A stretch of 64,000 bases of DNA from assembly GCA_036250195.1 (NCBI GenBank), contig JAVHZZ010000001.1, positions 375,082,707 through 375,146,706 of the forward strand, read 5' to 3'. The notes beneath the pieces were generated by a model. The model did not search any database. It was not told where the DNA came from and saw only the letters and a list, made by a program, of their open reading frames with translations. Source of the stretch: Mixophyes australis. Taxonomy: Eukaryota > Chordata > Amphibia > Anura > Limnodynastidae. The translations under genes and the position numbers were made by a program. Positions 1-12,189 of the stretch are shown one piece after another. The first letter of the stretch is position 1. Each line of letters starts with the position of its first letter.

Positions 1-557
1 ATGTTTACATTCTATGTTAAGAAACTCAGTATAATGTTTACAATCTATGTCGATAATACTCTGAAGAAACTCATTATAATGTTTACAATCTATGTTAAAC
101 TCAGTATAATGTTTACAATCTATGTTAAGAAACTCTGTATAATGTTTACAATCTATTTTAAGAAACTCAGTATAATGTTTACAATCTATGATAAGAAACT
201 ATGTATAATGTTTACAATCTATGTCGATAACACTCTGAAGAAACTCAGTATAATGTTTACAATCTATGTTAAGAAACTCAGTATAATGTTTACAATCTAT
301 AATAAGAAACTCAGTATAATGTTTACAATCTATGTTAAGAAACTCAGTATAATGTTTACAATCTATGTTAAGAAACTCTGTATAATGTTTACAATCTATG
401 TCGATAATACTCTGAAGAAACTCAGTATAATGTTTACAATCTATGTTAAGAAACTCAGTATAATGTTTACAATCTATGTTAAGAAACTCAGTATAATGTT
501 TACAATCTATGTTAAGAAACTCAGTATAATATTTACAATCTATGTTAGCATTATTTG
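1..557. repeat. 33-bp minisatellite with a higher-order unit
   Basis: About 16 head-to-tail units of 33 bp, each containing ATGTTTACAATCTATG and AAACTCAGTATAATG. Three units carry a 15-bp insertion (GTCGATAATACTCTG or a one-base variant) starting at about 49, 223 and 400, that is 174 and 177 bp apart. This makes a five-unit higher-order repeat; the shorter interval is explained by one unit lacking 3 bp. The array runs off the left edge. Because 33, 45 and 30 are multiples of three, both strands stay open for long distances. That is arithmetic, not evidence of a protein. Confidence 0.95.
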
Positions 558-1670
558 AAGAGGAATAAATTTGTATTGAAGTCAATGAATGCTAGTGGCT
601 CAGTAGGATGATTACTGGCCTATGATACATAGGGTTATGAATTCTAAACAAAGGGTAATTTTTTTTGTTTTTTAAAATAAGGAGGTTTGATGTTACTCAT
701 TTGTATTATTGCAAGATAAGATATCTCTGGTTTATATTTATTTTTATATATTTATATGTGTATAGTTTTTTTACTGATTTAGGAGGTGCCACCATATACT
801 TAATGAGGATATATATATTATATTAGAAAATGCACTTGTCATTGTTTGTCACATACAATCTCCATTCACTTAATGACTGTTTAATTCTGATTGGCTGTTA
901 TGGATTTAAAAGGAAGCCTGGTTACACTTGAATGATGTCTCTGAGGAAACCACAATAGTGGAGAAACGTGTAAGACGTGTAAACCTGGATACTTGTGAAC
1001 CTAAAACGTGATTTTGTCTGACTGCCTTTATATCAAATTCAAGAATTCTTGGATATGTAACACCCGGGTATAACTAATAGACATTTCATAAACATTTTCA
1101 AGTCCACTGTAGTCTATGTGATCACAAATAAGCTATGAGTTCTAAAAGAGAGAGGTAGTAGGAATCTGTGTTCAACAACAGCAGCTGAAGATACCGCTAA
1201 CACATGCTACATATACCTCAATTTGAACTGGCTGACTATGAAGCGAACTGGATGGTGGTAATTAATATTTTACAATTCAATGTACTATTGACACCTTTGT
1301 AATTGACTGGTGAAGATTAAGGATCTATATTTTTTTCTTGCCAATAATAGCCATCGATAACAACTGTGGTTTTGATATTGAGCGTTAAGACTTCCCCCTG
1401 TGTGCACTCAAAGGGGAGGAGTTTTAGAGCAATATGCAATAAAAACTAATTTCCGGGTTCTCTTTTTTTCTATTGTTGGTAATAGTGTTTTCTTTTAGGT
1501 ATATGTTATATATGTTTTTAATGTTTTTAAAATGTTTTAATTTGAAATCATTGAAGAGTATTATTATATGGTGGTACCCTAGAGTCTAAATGGATTAGAT
1601 GCGTTTTGTTATTTTTTTATGTAGTTTGCCATACTATGCATTTACTCGTGACTTACAGTGCTCCACATTG
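558..1670. other. AT-rich spacer, no gene seen
   Basis: No reading frame, RNA gene or clear transposon boundary was recognised. Around 936-980 the sequence TGTCTCTGAGGAAACC followed by GAGAAACGTG resembles the 'gaggaaaccN..gaaacg' motif common in vertebrate interspersed repeats such as Penelope-like ends. The resemblance is weak and the family is not assigned. Confidence 0.4.
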
Positions 1671-2352
1671 TAATATCGCTTTCATACTGCCGCCCCGGCA
1701 ATATCCCGGGTTCATGTACCCGGGATATTGCCAGGGGACAAGGCTCCCAGACAGGCAAGTTCCAGGGTCGATGGTGTTCACACTGAACCCAGGCAGACCC
1801 GGGTCTAAACAAAAAAATAATTATAAATTGAAAAAAAAAAGAATTAAAAGTCCTCTTAATGCCTTAGTATTTTCTCTGCGCTGACTGTCCCGCAGGTTAC
1901 ATGAAGACATTGCGTCATTCCTATTGGCCAGGGAGAAAATTATGCATTTAAGGCGGCAATAGCAGACCCTATGCCTGTATAATGTAATCCAGGTGTAGGG
2001 TCCGGTATTGTCGCTTTAAATGCATAATTTTCTCCCTGGCCAGTAGGAATGACGTAATTTCTTTATGTAACCTGCTGGACAGTCAGCGTGGAGGAAATAC
2101 TAAGGTAATAAGAGGACTTTTCTATTCTTTTTTTTTTTTTTAATTCAACTTTTTTTTAATACATTTTTTTTTTATTTCTATTTTTTACTTTTTTACACTA
2201 GTCGGTGAGACCGTTCAAAGTGCAGGCAGTCTACCCCACCAAAAGACCCAGGAATTAGACCTGGAGTCATTCATACTGCAGCCTCGACCCGGGATGCTGG
2301 GGTAAGTCCCAGCAAAAACCAGGGTCAAGACTGCAATATGAAAGGGGTATTA
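1671..2352. mobile_element. Palindromic MITE, about 680 bp
   Basis: The ends are imperfect inverted repeats: TAATATCGCTTTCATACTGC on the left and, reading inwards from the right, TAATACCCCTTTCATATTGC. A much longer inverted pair lies inside, about 1847-1971 against 1996-2120. It shares GCATAATTTTCTCCCTGGCC, a TGACGTAA/GCGTCATTCC stretch and the segment ending in AGTCCTCTTA. No coding capacity remains. The exact terminal bases and target-site duplication are uncertain because TAATA occurs on both flanks. The superfamily is not assigned. Confidence 0.8.
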
Positions 2353-2881
2353 GAGACATGATGGCTGTGCCAGCCTGAAGAGAGAGATTAATATTGACAA
2401 AGTTCAAACTAACTAATCAATCTAACTCAGTAAATGTGAAGATGAAAAGAGCTGATTGCATTATAATAATATTTATTATTATTATTATTTTTATTTTTTT
2501 CAACTGTAAAGCTATTCATTTTCAGATATGTTACAAATATATAAAAAATACTGTAACTGCAGCTGAAAAATAGTGAGAATGTAAGCATGAATGATAAGGT
2601 TTGGCATTTGATTTCATTTTCTTTCACCTTCACGATCAGCACGAAGCAGTGCCATTCAATGTTAACATGTTGTGATATCCTTGGGCAAATGAGGTTTTGT
2701 CTACTTCTTATCTTGTTCATGGAAAGGAATGTTCACAAATGTGATATAATATTTATTTCCACATTTTCCCATGAACTGAGCTGAATAAATATCTCATCAT
2801 TGTTTTTTAAACATATTTATGCATGTTTAGAATTAAGTCGGTTGCGAAAATCCCCTGCTCCTCAAAAAATTATCATGCATA
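2353..2881. other. AT-rich spacer with ATT microsatellite
   Basis: No gene seen. A short ATT/TTA microsatellite lies at about 2462-2495. Overlapping short frames on both strands show no recognisable family and are probably chance. Confidence 0.4.
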
Positions 2882-3010
2882 ATAATCATCATCGGTTAGT
2901 TATATAGCACCAGCATATTCCATAGTGCTTTACAATTGGGAGCAAATACAATAATAATATGACTGGGTAATACAGACAAGCGTAGAGCTAAGAGGACCAT
3001 ACAAGCACAA
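2882..3010 (-). repeat. SINE 3'-tail fragment
   Basis: ATCATCATCGGTTAGTTATA, then a 'tagcaccagcatattcc..gtgctttacaa' segment, matches the layout of the SINE tails at 50344-50570 and 51955-52235 (a GATG-type run, then 'gcgctatataa', then 'cagcgct'), read on the minus strand. Only the tail is recognisable; the tRNA-like head is missing or decayed. Confidence 0.5.
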
Positions 3011-3760
3011 GTTTATAATCGAATATTATACAAGTTTATAATCTATAGTTAAAGTGCGCAGAAAATAAACTTATATTAATTTATATATGTTTTAACACTA
3101 TATACTATATACAAAATAAACTGTTTATTTCAGATTTAGTAAACATATCATTTGTGTCAATGAATAAGTTATCTATGTATTAAATTAAATGTTAAAATGA
3201 TGCTAAGCAGTGTATTGGTTAGCCAATTACAGTTTGATTGCAGTCCATTTTACTGATGGCTAAAAAACTTTTACATAATATTACTCATGGCCACCTGGTC
3301 TGGATAGTGGACTGTTTAGCGATAAACAGTAAAAAAAATAAAGAACATATTTAAGGATACATATTTTTATGTGCAAAGGCATCTATTGTCTTCCAGGAGC
3401 ATACATTGAAACATGTGCATGTTGATATTCACCTAGAATACTGCTGGTTGGAAACTCATAACTCATGATAGTTATGGGCAGGATCGATCTGGTTCAGGAA
3501 AAAAAGACTATCTTGGGCCGGTGCAGGGACTGGCCCAAGTATCTATAACTTGATGGCTGGTGCCTCCTCTAGGACCAGCCACCTCCCATATTAGCTGCGG
3601 ATCCTTCTGATCTTCCCTCCCTCCCTTATGTGTGGCCTATGTGTGAGAGCCCCGGTGTCACATGGGACGTGCACCTTGGGACAGGTGCCATCTCATGTGT
3701 GAAGAACAGCAAGACCACACGGCACGCGGGATGGAATAAGGTAAGTGGAGGGGGGCAGGG
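3011..3760. other. Spacer, no gene seen
   Basis: AT-rich up to about 3480, then moderately GC-rich. No reading frame above background, no repeat boundary recognised. Confidence 0.35.
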
Positions 3761-4390
3761 GTATAATAATATAATGTGTGTGTGAGGGGGAAGCATGTTA
3801 ACATAAAATGTGTGTGAGGAGAGGGGGTATGTTAATATATGTGTGTGTGTGTATGAGGAAGGGCGGAGTATGTTAGCATAATGTGCGAGGGAAGGGTGGA
3901 AGTAGCCTATTTAATGGTGGAGTGCAGGTGGGGGCTAATTATTTAATGGGTGCTATTTTATTGGTGGGGTGATGGTGGGCCAATTTAATTTATTGCTGGG
4001 GCTGTTTAATGTAAGGTGAGATGACGGAATCTTTATTTTAACGCTGGGGTGGGTTGATGCTATTAATTGAATATGCGCTGAGTTTGGGGAGGAGGGCTAT
4101 TTATTAAATATGAATATTAATTATTTAATGATGGAGATGTTTGTGGTGAATGATTACATTTATTAAATGTAAATGCTTTTTAATTTATTGCTTGGGCTGT
4201 TTGGAGGAAGGGAAATAGGTTTATATTGGAAAAGTAAATACTATTAATTTAATGTTGTGGCTGGTTGGAGGGAAACAGAATTATTTAGCAAATGTGAATA
4301 TTATAATGTTAATGTTGGGGCTAGTGGGAGGCCTAATTATACAACATGGGTGCTACTGACTTAACACCGGGACTGGTTGGAATTTTTAAA
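3761..4390. repeat. GT-rich and degenerate TTTAATG/GGGGCTG repeat tract
   Basis: A GTGTGTGAGG-rich section (3772-3890) passes into a long degenerate periodic tract. In it, phrases such as 'ttaatgttggggctg', 'tatttaatg' and 'tggtgggg' recur every 50-60 bp up to about 4385. Units are too diverged to count reliably. No coding potential. Confidence 0.5.
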
Positions 4391-6552
4391 TTTCATGTAC
4401 CCATTTTTTTTTCCAAATAGGTCATCCAAAATTCCAGGATCAAGACTAAGCTAAAGAAACCAGTAGCCACAGTGTCACCACCATGAGGATGAAGATGGTG
4501 ACACCTACCAGCAGTTGGCACTACTGAGTACTGAGGCACGGAGTCTAACACGCCTCTGGTTTCACAGTAAATATACAATTTAAAACTTCAAAACACTGTT
4601 CTTCATATTTTGCTCTTTGAATGATCTTTGTGCCTATCTAAACTTGAGGACACAAGCTACATAAAGTGTGCCAGTTTTAGATAACAGCTGTTCAGGGAAA
4701 CTATTGTACACATGTATCTTCCTGGATATGGGGCCTAATAATGTCATATTTGATATTCAATTGTGTTGGAAATTAGGATCTGTTTATTGAATGGGGAATT
4801 ATGTCTCTGTGATGTGTCAAAAATATATGGCAGGTATAAAAATTTTGGACAATTTCTGAACTATGATTCACACTCAGGTATGCCTATCAGAGTAACATGC
4901 CCGGAGAACATGATTAAAATAATCCTATGTGTTCTGGAAAATTGACAGTTTTGGGGAATCAATCCAATTGAGAACTGTCCATTTCATTCTGCTATTCACC
5001 AGCATTCAGACTATAAGATCTACATAGGTGCTCTATTTGCTGTATTTTTAACCATTTATTTTCGAACTGTTATTTATTTTATTTTGTATGTTATTTATTA
5101 TATATTTTGTTAACATATCCAATGACATGTATATTTTTATATTAAAACTAAAATGTCCTAAAACCGTGACTGTCCATTTAAATCGTGACAGTTGGGAGAT
5201 ATGGATTGATGGATCTTCAAAACTAAAGCTCACAGATACCATGTTGTATTGTTAGATATTAATAACACATCTTTATTAGATTATATTATTCAGTGAACTG
5301 ATCTGTGCATGTAATGCAACTTGTCAAATTTCCCATACCCCTCGAGTATTACCTTTTTCTCTGTTCTTTTTTCCCCTTTCTTTTTTCAGTGGGAATGATG
5401 TATTCTGTCAGCAGTTAACTTGAATGTGTTTATTATGCGATTTTCTATGTGACTTTTATTGGGACTCCATTGTGCCGCTTATTAAATCCTTCCCCTTCTT
5501 ACCTTCTTTTCTGTACCCCTAGGTTAACAGAATCAAATTAATGGGTAAAATGGCCGTACCAAACATAGGGTAATATAAGGATATAATAAGAACTTAACGA
5601 TATCTCTACTTTAAAACAAATATACTAGGCCCAAATTTACATATTTGCCAAACTCCATTTTGTGTTACCTTCTCTACAGGTATTAACAATCACTAGCTTA
5701 TGCAACCAGGCAGCATATGGTGATGTCACATGGGACAGTCATACAGTGTTTTGTGTTGCTATAGGATGCACCCATGCAATAGACTATTCCAAATTGTAGT
5801 CTACTTCCAAAGTCATTGAACATAGTGCTGGATATCACTGCAATCTGCCTTTATCTAAAATATAATTGCATTTAATATAGAAATATAGCCAGAAAAGTTA
5901 ATAAGTTTCAAAGAAGCTCGTACAAAATGCATTTCTGAGCTAATGCAACACAAATACAGCCACTTTTCTTGGATGTATATTACTGTAGTTTTGTTACAGT
6001 ATATTGGGATGTATAGTTCAACACATTTATTAATGATTGTGCTCTTTGCATTGCAAGAAATTTTCCCCTTACCTTTAAGATGGTGGTGTTGCTATTTCCA
6101 TTTTTAAATGATACACCTGCACAGCGCCATATGATTAAGCATTCATTAAGGTGTAATTTCTGTTACAACTGCATTGAATATCACAGCGATAGCAAGAAAC
6201 CCCACAGCACAAACTACCATTTGCAGCAATTAAGTTTATGTTGAATATCTCTGTTAGTCTAGCAAAACTGAAAGAAGAGAAAGCATTTACCATTTTGAAT
6301 GAGAAAAATGGTAGCAAAACTAATTTAGCTCAATTAAACAACAGCATGGTGCTGACATTAAGCCATTATGTTCATTAAACACTTTTACCAGTAACAATTT
6401 ATACTGATAAGGCTGTGTTCTACCGACAGAGGAAAAAATCGCCAATTATTTTTCAGTATAATATAGAATGTAATAAACATAAATTATTAATACCATTTAA
6501 AGTGGGGTTTTCTCTTAAAATATAAAGTTTTCAGTTGCCCTGCTAATTCAAT
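4391..6552. other. AT-rich spacer, no gene seen
   Basis: Several frames of 60-65 codons exist on both strands (for example 4393-4578 minus and 5048-5242 minus), but none shows a recognisable family, a splice context or a start context. Nothing else identifiable. Confidence 0.35.
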
Positions 6553-6756
6553 AGGGGGAATTCAATTAGTCGCAAAGTGTTTCTGGAGCGTCTGTGAGAC
6601 ACTTTGAAGCAGAGATTTCTGTAAAATTTATGTTAATTTTTCCTTGCACCGCATAGAAGTGCGAGGAAATATGAGTGGAAATTTTTACCGTAATTGCTGG
6701 CCATGTGTGCGGCGCTATCTCCGTCCGCCACATTGCCAGCCTTTGAATCCCCCCCA
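6553..6756. mobile_element. Harbinger-like MITE, about 204 bp
   Basis: The left end AGGGGGAATTCAATT is matched at the right by a segment that reads GGGGGGGATTCAAAG from the outside in. The flanks carry AAT on both sides, a possible 3-bp duplication. The interior has 'tgcaccgcatagaagtgcgag', which recurs in the MITE at 40154-40499, so the two are probably related. No transposase. Confidence 0.6.
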
Positions 6757-8274
6757 ATGACCGCTTATTAATGAAATCAATAGCCAGCTGTGATTTATGG
6801 CCACTGCGTTGGATCTCTTTGACTATGGAGATTCCATGCCAGTGTAAAAGCGGTTGGGACTCCGGCTTATTTTCAGGCCGGTCCAATCTCTCTTTAGAAG
6901 CAGAGATCTGATGAAGCAGCTATAAATAAAAGCCAGCTGCTAATTTGACGATTGTCCATTCCTCCAATCATCTCCAGTCAATAGCCAGTTCCCACTTATA
7001 CTATTCAGTAAAAGAACAGAGACTTAACACTGACATAAAGCCAAGAGTACGGCTTCTCATTTCCAGGCTTCTCAGGTCTCTCTGTCATAGGAGATATTTG
7101 ATGACGTAGCTGTAAGTAAAACCAGCTGCTAATTTGAGGAATTAATGCTCCTCCAATCAATAGCCAGCTGTCATTTCCAGCCACTTCATTGCATCTCTTC
7201 TGTTATTCACTGTCAGAAGGGATGAACCCCACTGAAGTACTATTCAAGGGAAGGGGTGGTAATTAAAATATATATTGTAAACTGGAGAACCACTTTAAGT
7301 AAACTGAATGCAATAAAACTGTTACATTGTGTAGCATTATAAATATTTGATATATGAAGTAGAAACAATACAATGCAAGGGAACACCACAAAACTTTTTA
7401 TTCATATTTCCTAAATGATATTCTGCTTAGTGCAAGTTATTTTTACAAATGATTTTATACTTCTGGTGGAAAATAGGAATATATTACAGTTAGCTCTATG
7501 TGTATGTAGCTAGAAGTTTCAGTTAACATTTATTAATTCAAGTTGAAAAGAAGATGCCTGCACTCAGTATCCCCGTGCCTCTCCTTATTCACTACAATAA
7601 AACTGGTCAGGCAACCAAGGCTACTGTTACTTTGTTGTAACATTATTGCAACAATATGCCAGCTCTCTTTAAAACCGTTAACTTTACTGTTGCAGAAAAA
7701 CTGCAGGATGAAACAACCCTTTGACCAACATTTCTATGTAACTGGATCATATAGCCCACTATGCACTTTTTACCTTTGCAATCTGGTTGGACCAATATGC
7801 AATATGTAGCACTTAATCTCATGTATCAAACTCCCATTGTCCCATAAATTGTAAGCTTGCGAGCAGGACCTTCTTACCTCTCTGTCTGTCTCTGTTACCC
7901 AGTGTCACAAACATCCAGCCTGTCCCAGATACAGCAATCTGAACAGCTGGCCATGACTGGCGTCACCTTAGTAACTTAGCAATGAATACACCTTTTCTGC
8001 CACCGTGAAGGATTTATTATGGTGTTCTTACGTTCACCAGAACCACTTATTAATGTTTCATACTTAAATCATATACACATGTAGAATGAGCCTCCCTGGG
8101 CTTCGTAAGTTCACAAAGAATCATGGAGAACACACGAGATTCAATTTATTTAATCTGAAAAATGCTTCCAAGGCTTAGTTACAAAAATTAATAACAAGAC
8201 ATACAATATGTTACAGAAATAAGTTTCAAAAAATAAAATAGGAAATACAATCACTACTTACTAGTTAAGAACTG
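6757..8274. other. Spacer with a diverged direct duplication and a SINE tail
   Basis: About 6900-7010 and 7088-7200 are diverged direct copies about 190 bp apart (shared 'agccagctgctaatttga' and 'caatagccag' phrases). At 7849-7905, 'attgtaagcttgcgagcag' followed by a CTGTCTGTCT stretch resembles an SINE/LINE 3' tail common in frogs. From 7906 to 8274 the sequence looks like the same decayed repeat that resumes after the MITE at 8275-8503. No gene seen. Confidence 0.4.
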
Positions 8275-8503
8275 GGGCCTGATTCATTAGTGATCTTATC
8301 TTGTTCAAAAGTTAAGATGCTTATTTTTAAGAAGAAACGGGGAGATAAGAGTGAAGTTAAGATGGATTTTCATCTTAACTTAAAAAAATTCTTCACTTAT
8401 GCAGTGGATTTTGTTTTGTATTTCCCTTTTCTGAGCATGCACAGAGAGGATTTGCTTAAGATAAGCATAAATTGGCAGATAAAATCACTAATGAATCAGG
8501 CCC
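8275..8503. mobile_element. GGGCCTGATTCATT-type MITE, 229 bp
   Basis: Inverted ends GGGCCTGATTCATTAGTGAT and its complement are near perfect. CTG flanks both sides (8272-8274 and 8504-8506), giving a 3-bp target-site duplication. Three-base duplications are typical of PIF/Harbinger elements, although the usual TTA/TAA target is not seen here. Same terminal family as 32310-32644, 33041-33372 and 48899-49210. No coding capacity. Confidence 0.85.
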
Positions 8504-8506
8504 CTG

Positions 8507-9480
8507 GTGTGTGAGGGAACACAACTGTGAAATATGGGACATTTCAGTCTTGATAGACCCCCCCTCCTGAAAATGCACACGTTCTTGTTTAAGGCAGAAG
8601 ATTTATACTCTTTTTCACCCCCACCTTAGGAATTACATTTTCAATTAAGTCAGATTGATTCCCAAAATGACACAGATCTTTCCAAAGTAAATTATCTATC
8701 ACTAAGATATATGTTTGGGCACCTCAGAGAATCTCTCACCTCTGCTATGCTTGAGTGGCTAGATGGTTTACAACTTTGGGACTTCAAACTCCTCCAAGAT
8801 CATTATCTATCCTGGGCCTGGCTATTTTCAAAAGACTTGCATAGGATCAAACTATAGCTGACTGGTACTCCAGACCAATTGCCACCTCTCTGTGAAGATT
8901 TCATCCAAATCCATTTAGTGGAAGGGACAGAACAGGCTCCCCAGGTTAAAGTTCTGCCCAGTGTATACCAATGGGAGGCCCGGCTGGGACATCAACCCCT
9001 TAGTATGTTCTCTGGGATCTAACGTTACCAGTCTTTGAAGTTTTTGTCCAAATTCTTCCAGGGGAAGGCTCAGAGCAGGTTCCCCAGGTCAAAGTTCTGC
9101 CCAGCGTACAACAATGGGTGGTCTGACCGGTACCCTAACCCACCTGAAACCTGGCCAGGATCCAACTGGACCACCTTGCATTGGTTTCATCCAAATCAGT
9201 GCAGGGGTGTCCAAATGCATAACCAGACAGACATACAAACAGACCGATGATTTTCATATATAACATGTTATGATGATGATATACATTTAAATAAAAAAAT
9301 AATTTAGCATCTTCTTTAAGATTAGCAAATTGTGCCCATGTTTTTTCGAAAATGATGTTACCTTGATTGATTTATGTTTTTCTATTTTAAGTCTTATCTT
9401 ATTGTGGGGCTCAGTGTATACATTACATTTATTTTATTTTACATATATCTTTTAATCTTTAAATCATTACATATATCTTT
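8507..9480. repeat. Decayed interspersed repeat with internal direct duplication
   Basis: About 8893-8985 and 9037-9125 are direct copies, sharing 'aaagttctgcccag' and 'caggttccccagg'-like blocks. The block ends in 'cagacagacatacaaacag' near 9240, a tail type seen on many animal non-LTR elements. No intact frame remains; the family is not assigned. Sequence after 9260 is AT-rich spacer. Confidence 0.45.
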
Positions 9481-10379
9481 TCTCTTTAAATCACTTTCAT
9501 TTTTTAAGTAAGGCCGTGTCTACCAGGAAAGGACTGTCCGAGTCTACGGCAATGAGTAGAAACACTCCGTCAACCTCCTTGCTGCCACCTCGATTTGTTC
9601 TTGCCAAGGGCGCGGGACTACAAGTATTTGGGACCAGGAACAATCCTGCCCCAAATGCTCCACTCACCTCTTGGTGCGAGACTAACCGGAAGAAAGAATA
9701 GAGCGCTATATTCACCCGGGCACTGCAACTTCCGGTCCCTGCTCTCCTGCTCCTCTCCGTCACCTGTGGAAGACAGAACACAACACGTCCTACCTCTACT
9801 CTACAAGTGTGGCTAAATGTACCACCCACACAACTGGTACTAGCTAACAACAGGCGCCCTTACCTTAAAACAAAAAACTAATGGTCGGGTACGCAACTTT
9901 GCTAAGTACTGGGCGTAGTGCACTCCCTAGGCCTCCTCCCTCTACCTATGTGGAACACCAGCCGGTGTTCACCTTCTACTCCTGGGCTGACCCTGTCCCT
10001 CTCCCAGGTCATACCGAGAAGACTATTTTCTCACTATGGGGTCAGCCACGGAATCCCAAGGACCAGTCACCATCTGCCCGACTGGGGCTCACAGGAGCAA
10101 CGCGCCACCAGGGTGGCGCTTGCACTCGGAACTGCCACCTTTAATGGGGGCCTGACATCTTGCACCTGGAAGGAAACATACACAGCGCAACCAAACACAA
10201 TGCACAATACTGTATTTCACCACACAGGCATAATAAGACTCTGCTGCTGTATCTGGCTGACAACGGTATACACTTACCTCTGCTATCTAACCAGTTAAGT
10301 ATAGCAGTTACAGGAGCCTTCTGCTCAACTGTTGCCTAGGACTATCACCTAGATTTACTTACACAACTCCGGGACATGC
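9481..10379. other. GC-rich, retroelement-like stretch
   Basis: Base composition changes abruptly from AT-rich to GC-rich at about 9510. The stretch lies next to the array and promoter-like block downstream and is probably part of the same decayed retroelement. A 117-codon minus-strand frame (9497-9850) and several plus-strand frames exist, but no domain could be recognised in any. I do not call a gene. Confidence 0.35.
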
Positions 10380-10745
10380 GTCCTATTTTAGTTCAGGGCT
10401 CTCATGCCCGTTCTACCTACAGGGCCTGGTGCCCCCTTTAGCAGGGGCCTTATGCCCCTCTAACCTTGGGCTCTAAGGCCAGCCTCCTAGGGTCTTGTGC
10501 CCCGACTATGGGCTCTCTGCCCAACTAACTACAGGGCCTTGTGCCATTTGCTACCAAGGGTCTTGTGCCTTGACTATGGGCTCTGAGCCCAGCTAACTAG
10601 GTCCTTGTACCCTTCCTAACCATGGGCTTTAAGCCCCGCTAACTCCAGGGCCTTGTGCCCTTTTCTGCCTATGGGCCTTATGCCCAATTGACTAGGGCCT
10701 TGTGCCCTCTATCTGCTGCCCTTGGGTCTTGTGCCCAACCTAACA
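10380..10745. repeat. Degenerate GGGCCTTGTGCCC tandem array
   Basis: The phrases GGGCCTTGTGCCC and ATGGGCTCTATGCCCA alternate about every 25-30 bp in roughly eight diverged units. Each phrase is itself a short inverted repeat (GGGC...GCCC), so transcripts could form hairpins. The array sits directly behind the splice-donor-like site at 10760 on the minus strand, as expected for leader sequence of the same element. Confidence 0.7.
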
Positions 10746-11120
10746 GTAAAGTATACTTACCTGCTCTGCGCAGGATAATATACTTGCCCCCCGATGTCTT
10801 CTCCGGGTCTTCCAGACCCTCTAGCCGGCGGTGCCCCTTCTCTGGTTTGGCGCTGCTATCTTCTGGGTGGGGCCTCCCTGCCTACGTCTTCAGCATTTTC
10901 TTCCAGTGGCAGGGTAGCTCCTTGCTCTGACAAGGGCACCCTGCCACTTCCGCCGGCGTCTTCCTTCTTCTTTACTCTGGACATCCAACAACATCCTCTC
11001 TTTTCTGCTCTGCCGGACTCCTGACAAAATGGCGGTGCCCGACGGCTTAAATAGCCTCCGGCGCGCTGACGTCATTTAATAATTTAAACAGCCGGAGGTG
11101 AGCCAGGATTGGCTCATCCA
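10746..11120 (-). promoter_or_regulatory. Minus-strand promoter-like block with splice donor
   Basis: Reading the minus strand there is a CCAAT box (11112-11108), then the palindromic CRE/ATF site TGACGTCA (11074-11067), then a TATA-like TATTTAAG (11053-11046). A strong donor-like CAG/GTAAGTATAC has its GT at 10760-10759. CCTCCGGC (11055-11062) and GCCGGAGG (11091-11098) form an inverted pair around the CRE. The spacing suits a polymerase II promoter with a first exon of roughly 260 bases. It is probably a retroelement LTR or 5' leader, since no downstream host frame is seen. Activity is inferred only. Confidence 0.45.
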
Positions 11121-11780
11121 TCCGCCTGCCGATTGACCAGCAGGGGGAGGTTAGCCCTAATTTTGGCTCACCTGCTCAATCCTACTCGGACCTGTGGGGA
11201 AAGAAGAGGTGCATTGGATCGCAGGAACAGTGAGTAAGTTTTTCCTTCTTCTTTCTTCACCCTCTTCATGGCCACAGCAGCGGGACCCATCATCGCCCTC
11301 TTCATGGGCGCTGCAGCGTGGCACATCTCCACACTGCCTCTTGTATCCTGAGTTTGCTGACGGTCTCTCAGCTGTTCATCACTTATTTTCCCTGTGTTCC
11401 TGGTTATGACACCAGCTTGACTTTAAACACTTTCCTTGATTTTGATTTTGATCCACTTCCCTGGCAGTTTTTCCTGGTTCTTGATCTGGTTTGCCCTAAC
11501 CTTCCCCTCGGTTCTGATTCAGGCACTTCAACACCTGTTCATGTAACTGATCCCAGTTTGCCTGAACTTTCTGCTACCAAACTGGTTACCATTGTTCCCA
11601 TCTCATCACATCAAAGGACAGGGCACAGGGTGCAGAGGGTTTCCGGCAGCAAACCCAATACCTCTTTGCTGGGGTCCCTGGTGAACACCAGGGGACTGTT
11701 ATACTCTGCACCACTGTTCTGCCTGAGCTAAATATGGGGGGGAATAAGGAATCTACCATCTTTGTCCCGGAATCGTGGTA
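11121..11780 (+). repeat. Possible LTR-retrotransposon fragment
   Basis: Pyrimidine-rich text with 'ttcctggttatgacacc', 'ttttcctggttcttgatctg' and a final 'caccaggggactgttatac' resembles, from general knowledge, LTR-type sequence of vertebrate gypsy elements. A donor-like AACA/GTGAGTAAGT lies at about 11228-11240. I could not find paired LTRs, a primer-binding site or coding domains, so this is a weak call. Confidence 0.3.
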
Positions 11781-12189
11781 CTCAGTAACTACGTATGCTG
11801 AGCGTCTCCAATTGGGACACAGTACAAACTGCTCTGACTCTCAACCTTACGTGACTGAGGCTGAGGGGTTCAAGGAGGATGATGAAAGATGAGGAAGATA
11901 AAAGGAAGGATGATGAAGCTGAAGGGACAAGGAGGAAGAGGAGAGAGTACGTTAAGAAGGAGAAAGAAGGAGGATGGTTTTTAGCACATAGGATTGATGA
12001 CTGGACGTCAATGAGCACCATTCATGGCATGGATGGTGGGGCCTATGGACTCGTTCATTGTAGTGCACGGAAGGTGGAGGCATGTGGAGATGTGTGCTGT
12101 ATGCATATGTAAACCTCTGTCCGGTGTGTCCTACATGTGTTTCTTCAGTATGGGGAGGTGGAGGAAACCTGTGTAAAATTCAACTTGAA
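11781..12189. other. Purine-rich spacer
   Basis: A GGA/GAA-rich segment (11870-11975) followed by ordinary sequence. The short frames here are low-complexity. No gene seen. Confidence 0.35.

Noticed and set aside
1..585. Long open frames on both strands (185 and 128 codons)
   Set aside because: They arise because the repeat unit lengths are multiples of three. There is no non-repetitive protein sequence.
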